A stretch of DNA of 64,000 nt from Riptortus pedestris. Its lineage: Eukaryota; Arthropoda; Insecta; Hemiptera; Alydidae. Where the stretch lies: assembly GCA_019009955.1 (NCBI GenBank), contig CM032228.1, forward strand, positions 75,317,501-75,381,500, given 5' to 3'. Position numbers and translations under genes: made by a program. Below the pieces are notes generated by a model. It worked only from the letters and a program-made list of their open reading frames with translations. It searched no databases and was not told the origin of the DNA. Below are positions 1 to 11,451 of the stretch, in pieces. How positions within the stretch are numbered: the stretch's first letter is position 1; each line of letters starts with the position of its first letter.

Positions 1-594
1 CATGTCTAAAGAATGCGCCAAATCGAATAATTCACCAATATAAACTCGTTTTAGAATATGATTTTCTACATGAAGGCGTCATAAAAATTATGGAAATTCC
101 AAAGTTAGTAGTCCTGGAGAAGTACTGGAAAACGTTACGAGGTTGAATATAGAGCATAGAGAATATTTGGATATAGTGAGTCGCTTGCTTTCTTTCCCAA
201 TGAGCGCATGCAAGAAGATGGAGACAATAGTCTTTGAAAGCGCTTAGCGCTGAAATAAAAATTTGTGAAGATTTGGATGTCTTTTTCTCTCTCCAATTAA
301 ATATTCTTCACTTCCAACAAACACTGCTGTGGAAAAGTTCAATATAGACTGAAACTGATATAGACTATTGACGATTATAAGAAGGAAGTTTAATTAGATT
401 ATTTCTCAATAGTTCCCGATAGGCAATACGTATATGTAGGCTAATACTGTGACGGGAAGTTTAAACAGATGGTGTATACTGAAGCCTTGTATTGAATAAC
501 GTACTCATTATCAGTCTAAATATTTCTAAACCAAATCCAGGTAAATCAGTAACAGTTCAGATGGAATATTATAAAACAATAATTGATATATATA
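1..594. other. No recognisable gene
   Basis: AT-rich sequence with short chance frames only. I see no domain, RNA gene or clear repeat before the Helitron terminus at 595. Confidence 0.6.
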
Positions 595-1558
595 CTAGCT
601 CAGATACCCAGCCTCGCCCTGGAATTCATTTGAGGCTGAATGGTGATGGTATTTTTTTGGCAAGGCTTTACTTTGCACAATATTTTGACATTTACCCTTC
701 CCAGTGTTTAGGGTTAATACCCGTCGTTTCTGTGGATTTGTAAATAATGAAATTAATTTTTTATGTAAGTCTTCACTGTCCTCCATATTGTCATATTTCC
801 CATTTCCTGTGCATTATGCATAGATTTGAATTATAAAGGACAAAATAATAACATGGATTGGAATTAATTTTTCCAGTTGTGGTACCTGGTAGTTCATATA
901 AAACAAAAGTTACTCTAAATAACAAAGTAAACACTTTTTGTTATGTTCACGTTTGTCGAAAAACAAATAGACAATGAAATATCGCGAATTTTTATTTCAG
1001 GCCTCCCTTATAACCCCCACTCCCGTTCGAACCTAAAAATTTTAATATAGCTTATAATCATGGAAGAATTAATGCTAATTGACGTACCGAGTTTTATTAA
1101 GTTCGGTTCAATCGTTAGTGCCCAATAAAATTGTTGGTTCCCGCTTTAGTTTTTAGTGTATATCTCGTTTATACTTTGTTATACGACAAAAGTGAATATA
1201 ACCAAAGTTACTCTAAATAACAAAATAAACAACTTTAGTCACGTGCATATTTGCAGAAAACCAATAGAAAACGAAATACCGCTATTATTAAATTCAGGCC
1301 TCCCCTGCAACCCCCACTCCTGTCCGTCTCAGAGAATATTAATATAGCCTAAAGTCTAAGTTGGGTTAGTAGTAATATACATACCAAGTTTCATAATATT
1401 TGGTTAAGCCGTTTATGTGTGAAAAGGTAATAAACAAACATACACGAAAGAAACATTATGCTGTTATGGTGTCTATGACATGTGAAACGAAAAAGTATCG
1501 TGAAATTTCGAGAAAAAAATCAATGTACAGACAGAGGTTAGAATTTTATATATATATA
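595..1558 (-). mobile_element. Non-autonomous Helitron, copy 1
   Basis: Read on the minus strand, the element ends with a GC hairpin followed by CTAG at 595-598 and a flanking T (A at 594 on plus), the usual Helitron end inserted between A and T. The 5' region near 1500-1558 carries the TATATATAAAA start and the 'CTCTGTCTGTACATTG' block found at the starts of the copies at 6654 and 28496. It holds two of the roughly 295-bp internal units marked by 'CCCCCACTCC' on plus (about 1015 and 1308). No Rep or helicase coding remains, so it would depend on an autonomous partner. The exact 5' end is blurred by a microsatellite. Confidence 0.8.
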
Positions 1559-1590
1559 AGTGTGTGTGTGTGTGTGTGGGTGGGTGTGTG
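1545..1590. repeat. (TA)n/(TG)n microsatellite
   Basis: Short TA run passing into a TG run at the 5' edge of the minus-strand Helitron. A run of C follows at about 1598-1609. Confidence 0.85.
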
Positions 1591-1599
1591 TTCTGACCC

Positions 1600-1860
1600 C
1601 CCCCCCCCATAGAAAATAATCCATTACTGTCAGATCGCGTGACCTGGGAGGCCACTCAATGTCCAAGGTGCGACGTTTACAGCTTTGGAGATTTCTCTTA
1701 TTGTAGATGGAGTAGTGATTGAGAAGTGGGAAGGAGATCCATCAAGCTGCAGCGACATTTCATTTCTTTGCATCAGGGGTATGTTTTCTATTTAATTTAG
1801 AAACTCTTCATTTAGGAAGCAGTTGAAGACTCTACGGTGTAATGTTTTATCTCAAACCTC
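1600..1860 (-). pseudogene. mariner/IS630-type transposase fragment
   Basis: On the minus strand a short stretch reads EWPPRSRDLTVMDYFLWG, the block around the last catalytic acidic residue of IS630/mariner transposases (usual form WPPRSPDLTPxDFFLWG). About 40 codons upstream, in another frame, 'LQLDGSPSHFS' resembles the second-Asp block (QxDGAPPH). Spacing and order fit one broken DDE domain with a frameshift. The 3' part is lost at the C-run and microsatellite next to the Helitron. No terminal inverted repeats were found. This is a relic and cannot encode an active enzyme. Confidence 0.55.
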
Positions 1861-3409
1861 AAAAGATACCGCACCGCTTTTTTTTTACATGAAAGTATGC
1901 AGGTGGAGAAACGTATTCCTTTTGAAATTAGTTTAAAATAAATTACGTAATTAGTTTAAAATAAATTAAATCTAAGAACGTTTTTGTTATGTTGATGATT
2001 TTTGAAGTAACCATTTGTTGGATTCAATCAAAAATACTTTTGTGTTATTTCGTCTTAAATACTTTTTTTTTTTTCTTTTTTTCTTTTTTTTTCATAATCC
2101 CTTCCTATCCTCGTAGACTTGTTTTAAATATTATTTTGTTAAGTACAATTTTTATGTCGCAGCATTTTGCAATAAAAGGTGCCTTTTCTGAAATAATGAT
2201 TTGTGCATTTTACGGCTAAAAGGTGCGTCAAACGGGTAAAGGGTTTGGTCTTACTTATTTATTTTGTTACCAAAAAAAATTAATGACAAATATTGCTCTA
2301 AATTCCCGCCTTAGTGTTTACCTGCTAAGCTGAACGGGAAATTTGGCAAATTCATGTGGATATTTAGAATCATAAATCAATTTCTAATCAATTTTTGCAA
2401 TTCAAATTATCATGAGCAATATAAATCATAATGATGCTTAGTACTAATCATTATTATCGTTTAATCATAAAACTTTCGTCCCCCCCCCCTCCCAACCAAG
2501 CCAACAACAGCAGTAGCTGTGTAAATAAGTAACTTGTGAATGATCAGAACCGTTGTTAAATATCGTAATTTAAAAGCTGAAGGATTCACATTATTTACCA
2601 AAATATTTCAGGACAAAGTAATATCCAATACCCCCTAGATATCATAGGAAATAAGTTAATAAATTCCAAAAATTACAATATATACATATTAATTGATATC
2701 CATATTCAACAATTGATTCATTCAAAATTAGTAACACTTAAATATTCTATGGTTGAAATGATTTCTGGAATTCAACTGATTTATTCTATTGCAATGTACA
2801 CCTGCCTCTGGACCATATTCCTCACGTGGTCAGATGTAAATATTAGATAATCATGTTTTGAAGAATTGTTTGATTTATTTCAATACAATATTTTAGAATT
2901 CTAAACATGTCTTTTGTCCACCTAGCTTGTATTAATCGAAACTCTGTTCATCGGTCTATTTTCAGAAGATGCTTAAGAGTGAAGAAATAAAGAAATTAGG
3001 AATATAAGACAGTTTACCTTCAAAATAGCGAGTGGGAGAATAAATATTGACGTCGTTTTCTGAGATTAACTTTGTATCGCCCCCCCCCCCCTCAGCCTGA
3101 ACTCCACCAAAGGAAGCTATGAGAAAAATAAGAGATGTTTTAAAATATGTTAAAGAATTATTTTTTCGAGATGATGAAAAGGTGACAGATCAAAAAAATA
3201 TCTATAGTGAGGGGACTGCTAAAAAGACTATAAAAAAGATAAAAGTTTTTTTGTTAAATTAGATATAAGATTATTATATCTTATAAGGCATTTATTACAC
3301 TTTTTTAATTAATTATTAATAAAATAGTATGAGAGAATGTTTTCATTATTTAATTAAAATTGAAAAAATAATTATTATTAATAACATTATTTATAAAAAA
3401 AAAAAAAAA

Positions 3410-3412
<3 letters not shown>
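1861..3412. other. No recognisable gene
   Basis: AT-rich sequence with poly-T (about 2061-2092) and C-runs at about 2480 and 3080. No domain or repeat family recognised. Confidence 0.5.

Positions 3413-3448
<36 letters not shown>
3413..3448. repeat. (TA)n microsatellite
   Basis: Perfect TA run directly preceded by a poly-A stretch, leading into the 19-bp minisatellite. Confidence 0.9.
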
Positions 3449-3450
<2 letters not shown>

Positions 3451-3463
3451 ATAATACATATAA

Positions 3464-4360
3464 TAAAAGGAGGGTATGTTTATTCATATAAAGGAGGGTA
3501 TGTATATAAAAGGAAGGTATGTATATAAAAGATGGGTATGAATATATAAGAGGTGGGTATGCATATAAAAAGTGGGTATGTATATAAAAAGACGGTATAT
3601 AAAAAAGGCGGGTATGTATATAAAAGGAGGGTATGTGTATAAAAGATGGGTATGTATATAAAAGGTGGGTATGTATATAAAGGGAGGGTATGTATATAAA
3701 AGGAGGGTATGTATAGAAAAGGTGGGTATGTATATAAAAGGAGGGTATGTGTATAAAGTGAGGGTATGTATATAAAAGGTGGGTATGTATATAAAAGGAG
3801 GGTATGTATATAAAAGGAGGGTATGTATATAAAAGGAGGGTATGTATATAAAAGGAGGGTATGTGTATAAAAGATGGGTATGTATATAAAAGGAGGGTAT
3901 TCATAGAAAAGGTGGGTATGTATATAAAGTGAGGGTATGTATATAAAAGGTGGGTATGTATATAAAAGGAGGGTATGTATATAAAAGGGGGGTATGTATA
4001 TAAAAGGTGGGTATGTATATAAAAGGAGGGTATGTATATAAAAGGAGGGTATGTATATAAAAGGTGGGTATGTATATAAAAGGAGGGTATGTATATAAAA
4101 GGAGGGTATGTATATAAAAGGAGGGTATGTATATAAAAGGAGGGTATGTATATAAAAGGAGGGTATGTATATAAAAGGAGGGTATGTATATAAAAGGAGG
4201 GTATGTATATAAAAGGAGGGTATGTATATAAAAGGTGGGTATGTATATAAAAGGAGGGTATGTATATAAAAGGAGGGTATGTATATAAAAGATGGGTATG
4301 TATATAAAAGGAGGGTATGTATATAAAAGGAGGGTATGCGTATAAAAGGAGTAATTTTAT
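3464..4360. repeat. 19-bp minisatellite, about 47 units
   Basis: Tandem array of a 19-bp unit, GGGTATGTATATAAAAGGA, repeated over about 900 bp. Common variants are GGTGGG and GATGGG in place of GGAGGG, and GTGTAT for GTATAT; the first few units are more diverged and slightly off-length. The array makes a long spurious minus-strand frame of repeated YIHTxPSF-like peptides, which I do not regard as a gene. Every unit contains TATAAAA, a TATA-box look-alike, and a GGG triplet. Confidence 0.95.
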
Positions 4361-5074
4361 ATCGACGGATTAACCAAATATGCCAAACTAAAGCCGCCTC
4401 AGGGTATAGTTTTTGAGGGATTCGTGCCTTTGATTTTCATATTAATCTGTTACAGAAACCTGATCCAATAAAAACTAATGAGATTCCTAGTTTAGGTTTT
4501 CCTATTAAAGGAGCGTTATCCGACAGCAGACTTATAGGACGTGACTCTGTCAGAATGAATGCAGGCAAACCGTCGTCAGCTGTTGTTGATAATAATCCTT
4601 CCACAGGTGGGTAACAATTTTCAAGACTGATTTATAGCCGATGAGGTGGTAAATAAATAGAACTAGCAGATGTATGTTTGATGATTCATCCAAAAAAAAA
4701 AATAAGGTGTCCATCTGGCAAGAGTATGTGGAGTAGATACAAATAGCCATGACAAGGTGATTTATATGGAGATTTTGTGAGATATTTTCGTTTTCATGTG
4801 AAAATAGAATTAAAAAAAGAATATAATGTTAATAATTAGATAAAACATAATGACAGTTTCAAGTATGAACGAGTATTTCAACGTCATCATTATAGCGAAA
4901 GATATTATTCCGGGGTATGAGGATTCCAGATGTCTTTATCTTCTGCAAATGACTTTTATAAAAACAAATATTACTGTGAAATACCAAAATGAGGTTTTTA
5001 ATGGGAATTAGAAGATATCCATTGCTTTTGAGTCTGGAGCCTCTAGTGGGATGTGGAACGTGAACACTGTAAGA
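4361..5074. other. No recognisable gene
   Basis: Unique-looking AT-rich sequence between the minisatellite and the hAT-like element. No coding signal recognised. Confidence 0.5.
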
Positions 5075-5386
5075 CAGCGGTGCTCAAACGTTTTTGGCGA
5101 CGGAACCCTTTGGGAAAGTAAAATACTTGACGATACCCTAGAATATAACAAAAATGTCTTTATGTGCATTCTTTATCAATAATCATAATTCTAGTACAAT
5201 GTAACAGTTAATTATTACATAACAAATATAATAATAGAAGAGATAAAAAAAAGGGGGGAAAATCTAAGGGGGGGGGGGGTATGAATAACATGTTTGATTG
5301 AAGAGAGTCGAAGTCTCATATCAGGTTCGGCGTCCGGTCTATTGCGGAATTTTGTTTTCGTGGCTGCATACGTTGAGAATCACAAC
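5075..5386. mobile_element. hAT-like MITE
   Basis: The left end reads CAGCGGTGCTCAAACG, close to the hAT terminal repeat CAGTGGTTCTCAAAC. The right end near 5371-5386 reads CGTTGAGAATCACAACT, a diverged inverted copy. Length of about 310 bp and lack of coding capacity fit a non-autonomous hAT MITE. The expected 8-bp target-site duplication is not convincing, so the right boundary is approximate. A G-run sits inside at about 5268-5279. Confidence 0.55.
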
Positions 5387-6653
5387 TCTCTTTCGCACAA
5401 TTATGTTATTGGAAAAGGGAGATGAAAATCAGCAAGCATTGGATATTCATCATGAATTCAGCGCCAAAAATCATTTAGAGGCCTCGTTTTGAACAGTGAG
5501 CCCTTACTTGTGTCTGATGCCATTTCGCCATGTCTGATGCCATCTAGTTGGGCATACTTTCGTGCTTTTGCAAGTTGAGTAAAGGGGGATTTTGAATTCA
5601 TGAATTCATTTTGGATACGACGCTTCAAAGAGTCGCCCATGCGCACGTATCGTGGACAGTCGACCAGAGAGACAGAGAAAGAACGAATCCGCGAAACTCT
5701 TTGAGTATGGTTGCTATAAGACATAAATATACAGTTTTCATCGGTTGTATAGCCTTAAATTTAAAAAATAATGACAATGTTTTGCACATTTTATGGTTCT
5801 TATTGGGGGTGTTTTGTCCATTTATATATTTCCCCCTAAACTATGTGATGACGGGTATTCACTTCGGACGTCCTTTTTCATGATAAGAGAGGAAACACCA
5901 TCGAATAAATCCACTTGTCCAATAAAAATAGTCAGAAACATTTGTAACATCATTTGGCATAACGTTAAGGGCAACAAATTTAAAATAGTTAGACACCACA
6001 TTACCTTGGTGCTCAAGAATACACGGGAAGACTCTCCAAAATATAGGAAAGTGACCATAGATATTAAACATATTTAGTGGCTCCATTATACTAGAATTTC
6101 TGTAATGAACAGAAAATCTCCATTGACTTAGCAAATGCGGTTAGTAACAATAATGTAAAAATTATTGATAAAATAATATTATTCTTACAAGAAACCAAAT
6201 TAGCCAAAAGTGCTATTTTAATTAATTATATGAGATTATAATATCAACTGTAATACTATAATTGTGGGTTTTCCGCAATTCAGTCATGATATTCCATAGG
6301 CAACTTACTAAAGCGGTCTTAATCTAACAAACTTGATCATTCACACAACTCCAAGGCAGCCAACTGCTCTGTCTCTAGCAATACTAATTGTTTTGATACC
6401 CAAAAATATGGGATCTTCAAATATATATGTATTTATGGAAGAACAAAGGATATGGTAAACGCAAAGTACAATCAATATGTATCGTTTATCTTCCAGAAAA
6501 TCCATACTTTTATCCAGCCCCGTACAATCGTATATATAATTGAGAGGGATTGATTCAATTCTTCCAACATAGCCAATAAGAAAAGGAATCCGTGGGTATT
6601 GTGGCAGGAGATTGCCTTTCTATAGATATGTGGTATCATAATAATCTACCTAA
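5387..6653. other. No confident gene; possible LINE trace
   Basis: Mostly featureless. Around 6470-6620 one frame reads VYLPENPYFYPAPYNRIY then a short gap and RGYCGR, loosely like a LINE endonuclease stretch, but too broken to assign. Confidence 0.3.
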
Positions 6654-7952
6654 TCTATATATATATAAAATTGTAACCTCTGTCTGTACATTGATTTTTT
6701 TTCGCGAAATTTTAAGATAACTTTTCGTTTCACATGTCATAGACACCATAACTGCATTTTGTTTCTTTCGTGTATGTTTGTTTGTTTATTTGTTTGTTTG
6801 TTTGTTACCTTTTCACGCATAAACGGCTGAACCGAATTTGTTGAAACTTGGTATGTATATTACTACTAACCCAACTTAGATTTTAGGCTACATTAATATC
6901 CTCTGAGACGAACAGGAGTGGGGGTAATGAGGGAAGCCAGAAACTAAAAATAACGATATTTCGTTTCCTATTGGTTTTTCGGTAAATATGAATATAACAA
7001 AAGTTGTTTATTTTGTTATTTAGAGTAACTTTAGTTATATACACATTTTTCGTAAAGCGAACTATAAACGAGATATGCGCTAAAACCTATAGCGGAAGTG
7101 AACAATTTTATTTGGGACCAAAGAGCCAACCGAAATAAATAAAACTCGGTATATGTATTAGCACTTACGCTTTCATTATAACAAGCCATACCAACATTTC
7201 TAGGGACGGGCAGGAGTGGGGGTTGTAAGAGAGGCCTGAATTTAAAAATAGCGGTATTTCGTTATCTATTCGTTTTTCGGCAAATATGAACATAACAAAA
7301 GTTGTTTATTGTGTTATTTAGAGTAACTTTTGTTATATACACTTTTTTCGTAAAGCGAATTATAAACGAGATATACGCTAAAACCTATAGCGGAAGTGAA
7401 CAATTTTATTTGGGACAAAAGAGCCAACCGAAATAAATAAAACTCGGTATGCGTATTAGCACTAACGTTTTCATTATAATAAGCCATACCAACATTTCTA
7501 GCGACGAGCAGGAGGGGGGGTTATAAGGGAGGCCTGAATTTAAAAATAGTGATATTTCGTTTCTTATTGGGGTTTCGGCAAATATGCACATAACAAAAGT
7601 TGTTTATTTTGTTATTTAGAGAAATTTGCTCAACAATTCATTTCAATATAAACTACCAGGTACAGCACCTGGAAAAATCAATTCAAATGTATGTTAATAT
7701 TTTGTCCTTAATAATTCAAAACTATACATAATACACAGGAAACGGGAAATATGACAATATGGAGGACAGTGAAGTCTTACATAAAAAATTAATTTTACTA
7801 ATAACAAATCCACAGAAATGACGGGTATTAACCCGTATAACACTGGGACGGGTAAATGTCAAAATATTGTGTAAAGTAAAGCCTTGCCAAAAAAATATCA
7901 TCACCATTCAGAGTCTAATGAATTCCCGAGCGAAGCCGGGTATCTGAGCTAG
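6654..7952 (+). mobile_element. Non-autonomous Helitron, copy 2 (complete)
   Basis: It starts with TC at 6654-6655 in TCTATATATATATAAAATTG and ends with the hairpin GAGCGAAGCCGGG, then TATCTGAGCTAG at 7952. The flanks are A (6653) and T (7953), the A/T insertion site typical of Helitrons. There is no target-site duplication and there are no terminal inverted repeats. The interior has a (GTTT)n stretch near 6780 and three tandem units of about 298 bp, each marked by CAGGAGTGGGGGT or close to it (near 6912, 7210 and 7508). No RepHel frame is present. Confidence 0.9.
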
Positions 7953-8280
7953 TAGCTGTATATAATTATTATGCTGCAACTCGAAGACACAGGCCGGATG
8001 TTTGACTGGGAGTTCCTAATTGGATGGATAAACAGCACCACCACTTCCAATAATGTGTACTCAAGTAATATTTGCTCTAATGGTTTAGTTAGTATTAAGA
8101 AATAATTGTGGTCTTTCTTATCAAACTCCTATTAACAGATACCTCTGTAAATTTGTTAGCCTGGTTTTTTCATAAATAAATATTAAGAGTTTATTATCAA
8201 AAAATCACCTCAATAAATTCACTTCACAGATTACATGGCGGAAAGAAAAAATGAATAAAAATCTAAATTATTTATTCAAT
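7953..8280. other. No recognisable gene
   Basis: Between the Helitron end and the hammerhead-like motif. The part near 8160-8280 lies downstream of that motif on the minus strand and is probably the 3' flank of the same retroelement remnant. Confidence 0.45.
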
Positions 8281-8336
8281 CATTTTACTTCCCGACATGT
8301 TTCACATCCGATTGACGTTTCATCAGGAGCAAATGC
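8281..8336 (-). ncRNA. Hammerhead-ribozyme-like motif
   Basis: Read on minus, CTGATGA (8320-8326) is followed by a stem ACGTC/GATGT with a short loop, then GAAAC, a tiny stem ACAT/GT and the cleavage-type triplet GTC. The distal strands GCATTT and AAAATG can pair to close stem I across an internal loop. This is the order of a minimal type I hammerhead as known from Penelope-like elements, with a very short stem III. A caveat is one unpaired A between the core and stem II, so activity is doubtful. A bare structural hairpin at a retroelement 3' end is the alternative. Confidence 0.5.
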
Positions 8337-8364
8337 AACAAGTGGTAAAACTTGGCAACATTTT

Positions 8365-8485
8365 AGCAGATTTCCTTAAGGGAAATCAGCTATTGAGGTT
8401 GTACTCATGACGGAATTTTCGAAATTGTTCTTCAAATGTCCATCGATTCTACCTAGTAGATGAAGAAAATGAGGTCCGTTCAAAA

Positions 8486-8550
<65 letters not shown>

Positions 8551-8930
8551 TATATTTGTCTGTTACCGCTCTAGCGGTCGCAATTTTTGTTTGATCGTTA
8601 CAAAACTCGATATTTAGTCGTTTTATGTAAAAGGAAAAATCAAGTTCGTTAATGGCTGAAATCGGACCAATGGGAGGGGGGAGTTTAAAGGGGAGGATTT
8701 TCTAAAATTCGAAATATTTCCGTTACTATACGTCGGATCGAAAAATTGTATAATATCAATCTTATTGCAAATTAAATTTACTATAAATATTGTTATATAC
8801 ATTTATTCTATATCTTGAATATTAACCGAGATATTTGCATTTTTACGAAATCGGGGCAGATAATGGATGAGAGTAAAACTTCACGTGGGAAATCTGCTTA
8901 GTTTACGCAGCCCCTGCGTGACGGGCTTTT
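8365..8930 (+). mobile_element. HINE copy A (Helentron-type INE)
   Basis: The left end is AGCAGATTTCC with a TTAAGG palindrome. The right end holds the inverted match GGGAAATCTGCTTAG, then the hairpin ACGCAG-CCC-CTGCGT and a GACGGRCTTTT tail. A (TA)n microsatellite sits in the middle. Subterminal inverted repeats, a central microsatellite and a 3' hairpin are the layout described for DINE-1/Helentron-associated elements. It has no coding capacity and is about 566 bp long, a short subfamily member. Confidence 0.75.
8488..8555. repeat. (TA)n microsatellite in HINE A
   Basis: Near-perfect TA run at the conserved internal position of the HINE family, between 'GAGGTCCGTTCAAAA' and 'TTTGTCTGTT'. 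Confidence 0.9.
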
Positions 8931-9041
8931 GTGGTATGGCCTTCCACTCGCTAAGTCAGGCATAGACTAATTGAAAACAATATGACGGTTCATGTCATTT
9001 GATTAGAATCAGTTAGTGTGTTTTTTATCTTATGTTCGATT

Positions 9042-9090
9042 GTTCTCCTGATGAGGTGACAATTCGACAAAAACCAGTTCGGCAATAAAA
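9042..9090 (+). ncRNA. Degenerate hammerhead-like motif
   Basis: TCTCCTGATGAGGTGACAAT followed by an A-rich segment in place of GAAAC and a downstream AATAAAATGACTG. It resembles the motif at 8281-8336, including the flanking TCTCC/GCTCC and AAAATGAYTG blocks, but stem II and the GAAA are decayed. It is probably the same retroelement 3' end in the opposite orientation. Confidence 0.3.
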
Positions 9091-9361
9091 TGACTGTATA
9101 AATCATTTGGGATTTCACTGATCTTGAGTTTCCATCATATAATCTGTAAAGAAATATTATTAATTACCGATTAGTCTATTTCTTGGGGTTTATATATAAA
9201 AAAAAAAAAAATATTATTTTTAAAATTGAGTCTTACTTTTTGAATTGAATGACCATCAGGATAATATTCCATAATGGCACGTTGATTTGACCGTTTCCTA
9301 CGTGAAACAATTACGATAGGTCTCCAAAGTCTACAGTACCTATCTTTCTATATGCATGTAT

Positions 9362-9362
9362 G

Positions 9363-9426
<64 letters not shown>
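9362..9426. repeat. (TA)n/(TG)n microsatellite
   Basis: Short TA run passing into about 26 TG dinucleotides. Confidence 0.95.
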
Positions 9427-9429
<3 letters not shown>

Positions 9430-9611
9430 AACCTATGAGAACCAATTTTATTGAAAATTTGTTTTATATTCTTTTTCTCCGATTATTATAACACCGATAT
9501 TATCCGAGATTTTTGTATTTTTGAGCATTTGCCCTTTAGTAATTCGCACTCCTACTCATTTATAAACCGGATTAAGGCAATGTATCATGAAGAATCTGGT
9601 GCATATGCAAA

Positions 9612-10294
9612 AAACGTCCGTCACGCAGGGGCTGGGTAAACTAAGCAGATTTCTCATGTGAAGTTTTACAATAGAGAATTCTCCATACTGGTAACACAAC
9701 ACCACGGTGATTAAATACAAACGGTAATGAGAAATCTTTCAGTTAATTAAAATAAATTCCCAACTGAAACGGCTTCTGAATTGTAAGAATAATTTATATT
9801 TTAATATCTCAAATTTTAGTAGTCCAAGAACTAAAGAAGGGGGGGGTGGCGGATTAACAGATCGTATTTGCATAAATCTCACAAAGTAACGAAGGTAAGG
9901 TAAGGCTAGGAACGACAGGTAAGGTTAGAAGTAGCCTCCCACCTGAGCCGAGAAGTTACGAAAATGGCCGGCCTAATCCGAACTATACCCGACCACAGAC
10001 TTCATAAAAATGCAAATATCTCGGTTAATATTCAAGATAGAGAATAAATGTATATAACAATATTTATAGTAAATGTAATTTGCAATAAGATGTAATTGGT
10101 TCTATACGATTTTTCGATCCGATGCATAATAACGGAGATATTTTGAATTTTCGAAAATCCCCACCTCTAAACCCCCCCTCCCTCTAGTCCGATTTCAGCC
10201 ATTAACGAACTTGATCTGTCTTTTTACATAAAACGGTTAAATATCGAGTTTCGTAACGATCAAACCAAAATTGCGACCGCTAGAGCGTTAACAG

Positions 10295-10364
<70 letters not shown>

Positions 10365-10578
10365 GAACGGACCTCATTTTCGTCATCTCCTGGGTAGGAT
10401 CGATGAACATTTGAAGAAATTTTTTTAATTGTCTATAGAACTGCAAAAAGCACCTGGGTCATTGTTTTGGCAATAGGTTAGGACGTTTTTCGTCATCTCC
10501 TGGGTAGGATCGTAGGCAATTGAAGAAATTTTTCGAAAATCGCGTTATGAGTACGACCTCAATAGCTGATTTCTCTGC
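9612..10578 (-). mobile_element. HINE copy B, inverted relative to copy A
   Basis: The minus-strand 3' end lies at 9612, with the tail and hairpin (CACGCAGGGGCTGGGT on plus) and the subterminal repeat AAGCAGATTTCTC. The central (TA)n run is at about 10300-10358. The 5' end near 10578 has lost the TTAAGG palindrome core. About 48 bp (TTTCGTCATCTCCTGGGTAG and following bases) occur twice, near 10377 and 10489, so the 5' part is locally duplicated. A G-run is at about 9839-9846. Confidence 0.75.
10300..10358. repeat. (TA)n microsatellite in HINE B
   Basis: TA run at the conserved internal position of the family. Confidence 0.9.
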
Positions 10579-11199
10579 TAATAACTCAGTTCTTCAATCA
10601 GTTGATTCGAATCGTAACGTGTTACATAACCTTTTTGTTGCTTACTTTAATTTTTTACAATTGTTGCCACATATATTTCCAGTAACTTGGATATATTTGC
10701 CAACGTAACTCGAACTTATTGGAATTTATTTTGCTTTTCAGTTTTTTTGTAAATTTATACTTCTGCTATTTGATTTTCAATTGGAGTACCTTAGTCATTA
10801 AAAATCGAATAGAGCTTAATTAAGTTCGAAGGAGTGAAACATGTAGAGATGATTAACAAATGAGTTGAAGAAAAGAAGTTGGTGTTTATCTGCACAATGT
10901 ACTTCTGCCAATATATTCATATTTGAATGGGGCAAAGTCACAACACTAATACAACTTTTAGAACAGTTTTCCGGGTTACCAGGACTATAGAAATTTAATA
11001 ATCCAAGGTACATTGGCTGGTGTTATTTATTTTTTAACATTTTCATTTATGTAGGGGTTATTCATAAAGAAAATAAAATGTCAATGATTTATTTGGGTCG
11101 ACCAGCTCAGCAGACGCGGGGATTAATAGTTACGTATAAAAAAGGCTATTGAAATGTATAGACTATTATTTTTTAGAGTATTTCTTTAAGATAACATTT
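10579..11199. other. No recognisable gene
   Basis: AT-rich sequence with no recognisable coding or repeat signal before the SINE pair. Confidence 0.5.
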
Positions 11200-11213
11200 A
11201 TTTCCACTTGACG

Positions 11214-11451
11214 GGGGCTCAGGTTGGCCGTGCGAGTTAAGGCGTTGGTCTAAACTTAAGAGTGGTAGGTTCGATTCCCGCCCGGGGCAGCAGAAATTTA
11301 TTTAGTGACGTACTCATTAAATAAACTCCTTGGGCTCACCCTGTTTAGAAAAGGCTGGTAACCTGTATTATATACAGGTTCCCAGCCTTTATATACCCGT
11401 CTCGATTAGCCACAGTAGCATAAAGTGGACGTAAATATTAATAAACAAAAC
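11214..11451 (+). mobile_element. tRNA-derived SINE copy 1, with target-site duplication
   Basis: The head has a tRNA-like box B (GGTTCGATTCCCGCC at about 11268) and a plausible box A region upstream. The body carries the family landmarks 'TTTATTTAGTGACG' and 'AAAGTGGACG', and the tail is AT-rich. It is flanked by the direct repeat ATTTCCACTTGACG (11200-11213 and 11452-11465), a 14-bp target-site duplication. The body has an extra perfect-looking hairpin, AAAGGCTGG...CCAGCCTTT (about 11350-11391), where other copies have a simple AAAAGGGTGGTAACC. Confidence 0.85.

Noticed and set aside
3449..3904. 151-codon minus-strand frame rich in YIHTxPSF
   Set aside because: Pure translation of the 19-bp minisatellite; 19 is not a multiple of 3, the frame depends on array variants, and nothing suggests expression.
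5458..6134. Overlapping minus-strand frames of 78-91 codons as genes
   Set aside because: No recognisable motif, overlapping alternatives on both strands, and composition like the surrounding AT-rich DNA.
8390..8560. CRISPR array or satellite
   Set aside because: Repeats are dispersed transposable elements and simple repeats; no regular spacer arrangement exists and the genome is eukaryotic.
11268..11290. tRNA gene
   Set aside because: Box B is present, but the cloverleaf does not close and the same sequence recurs as the head of a dispersed SINE.
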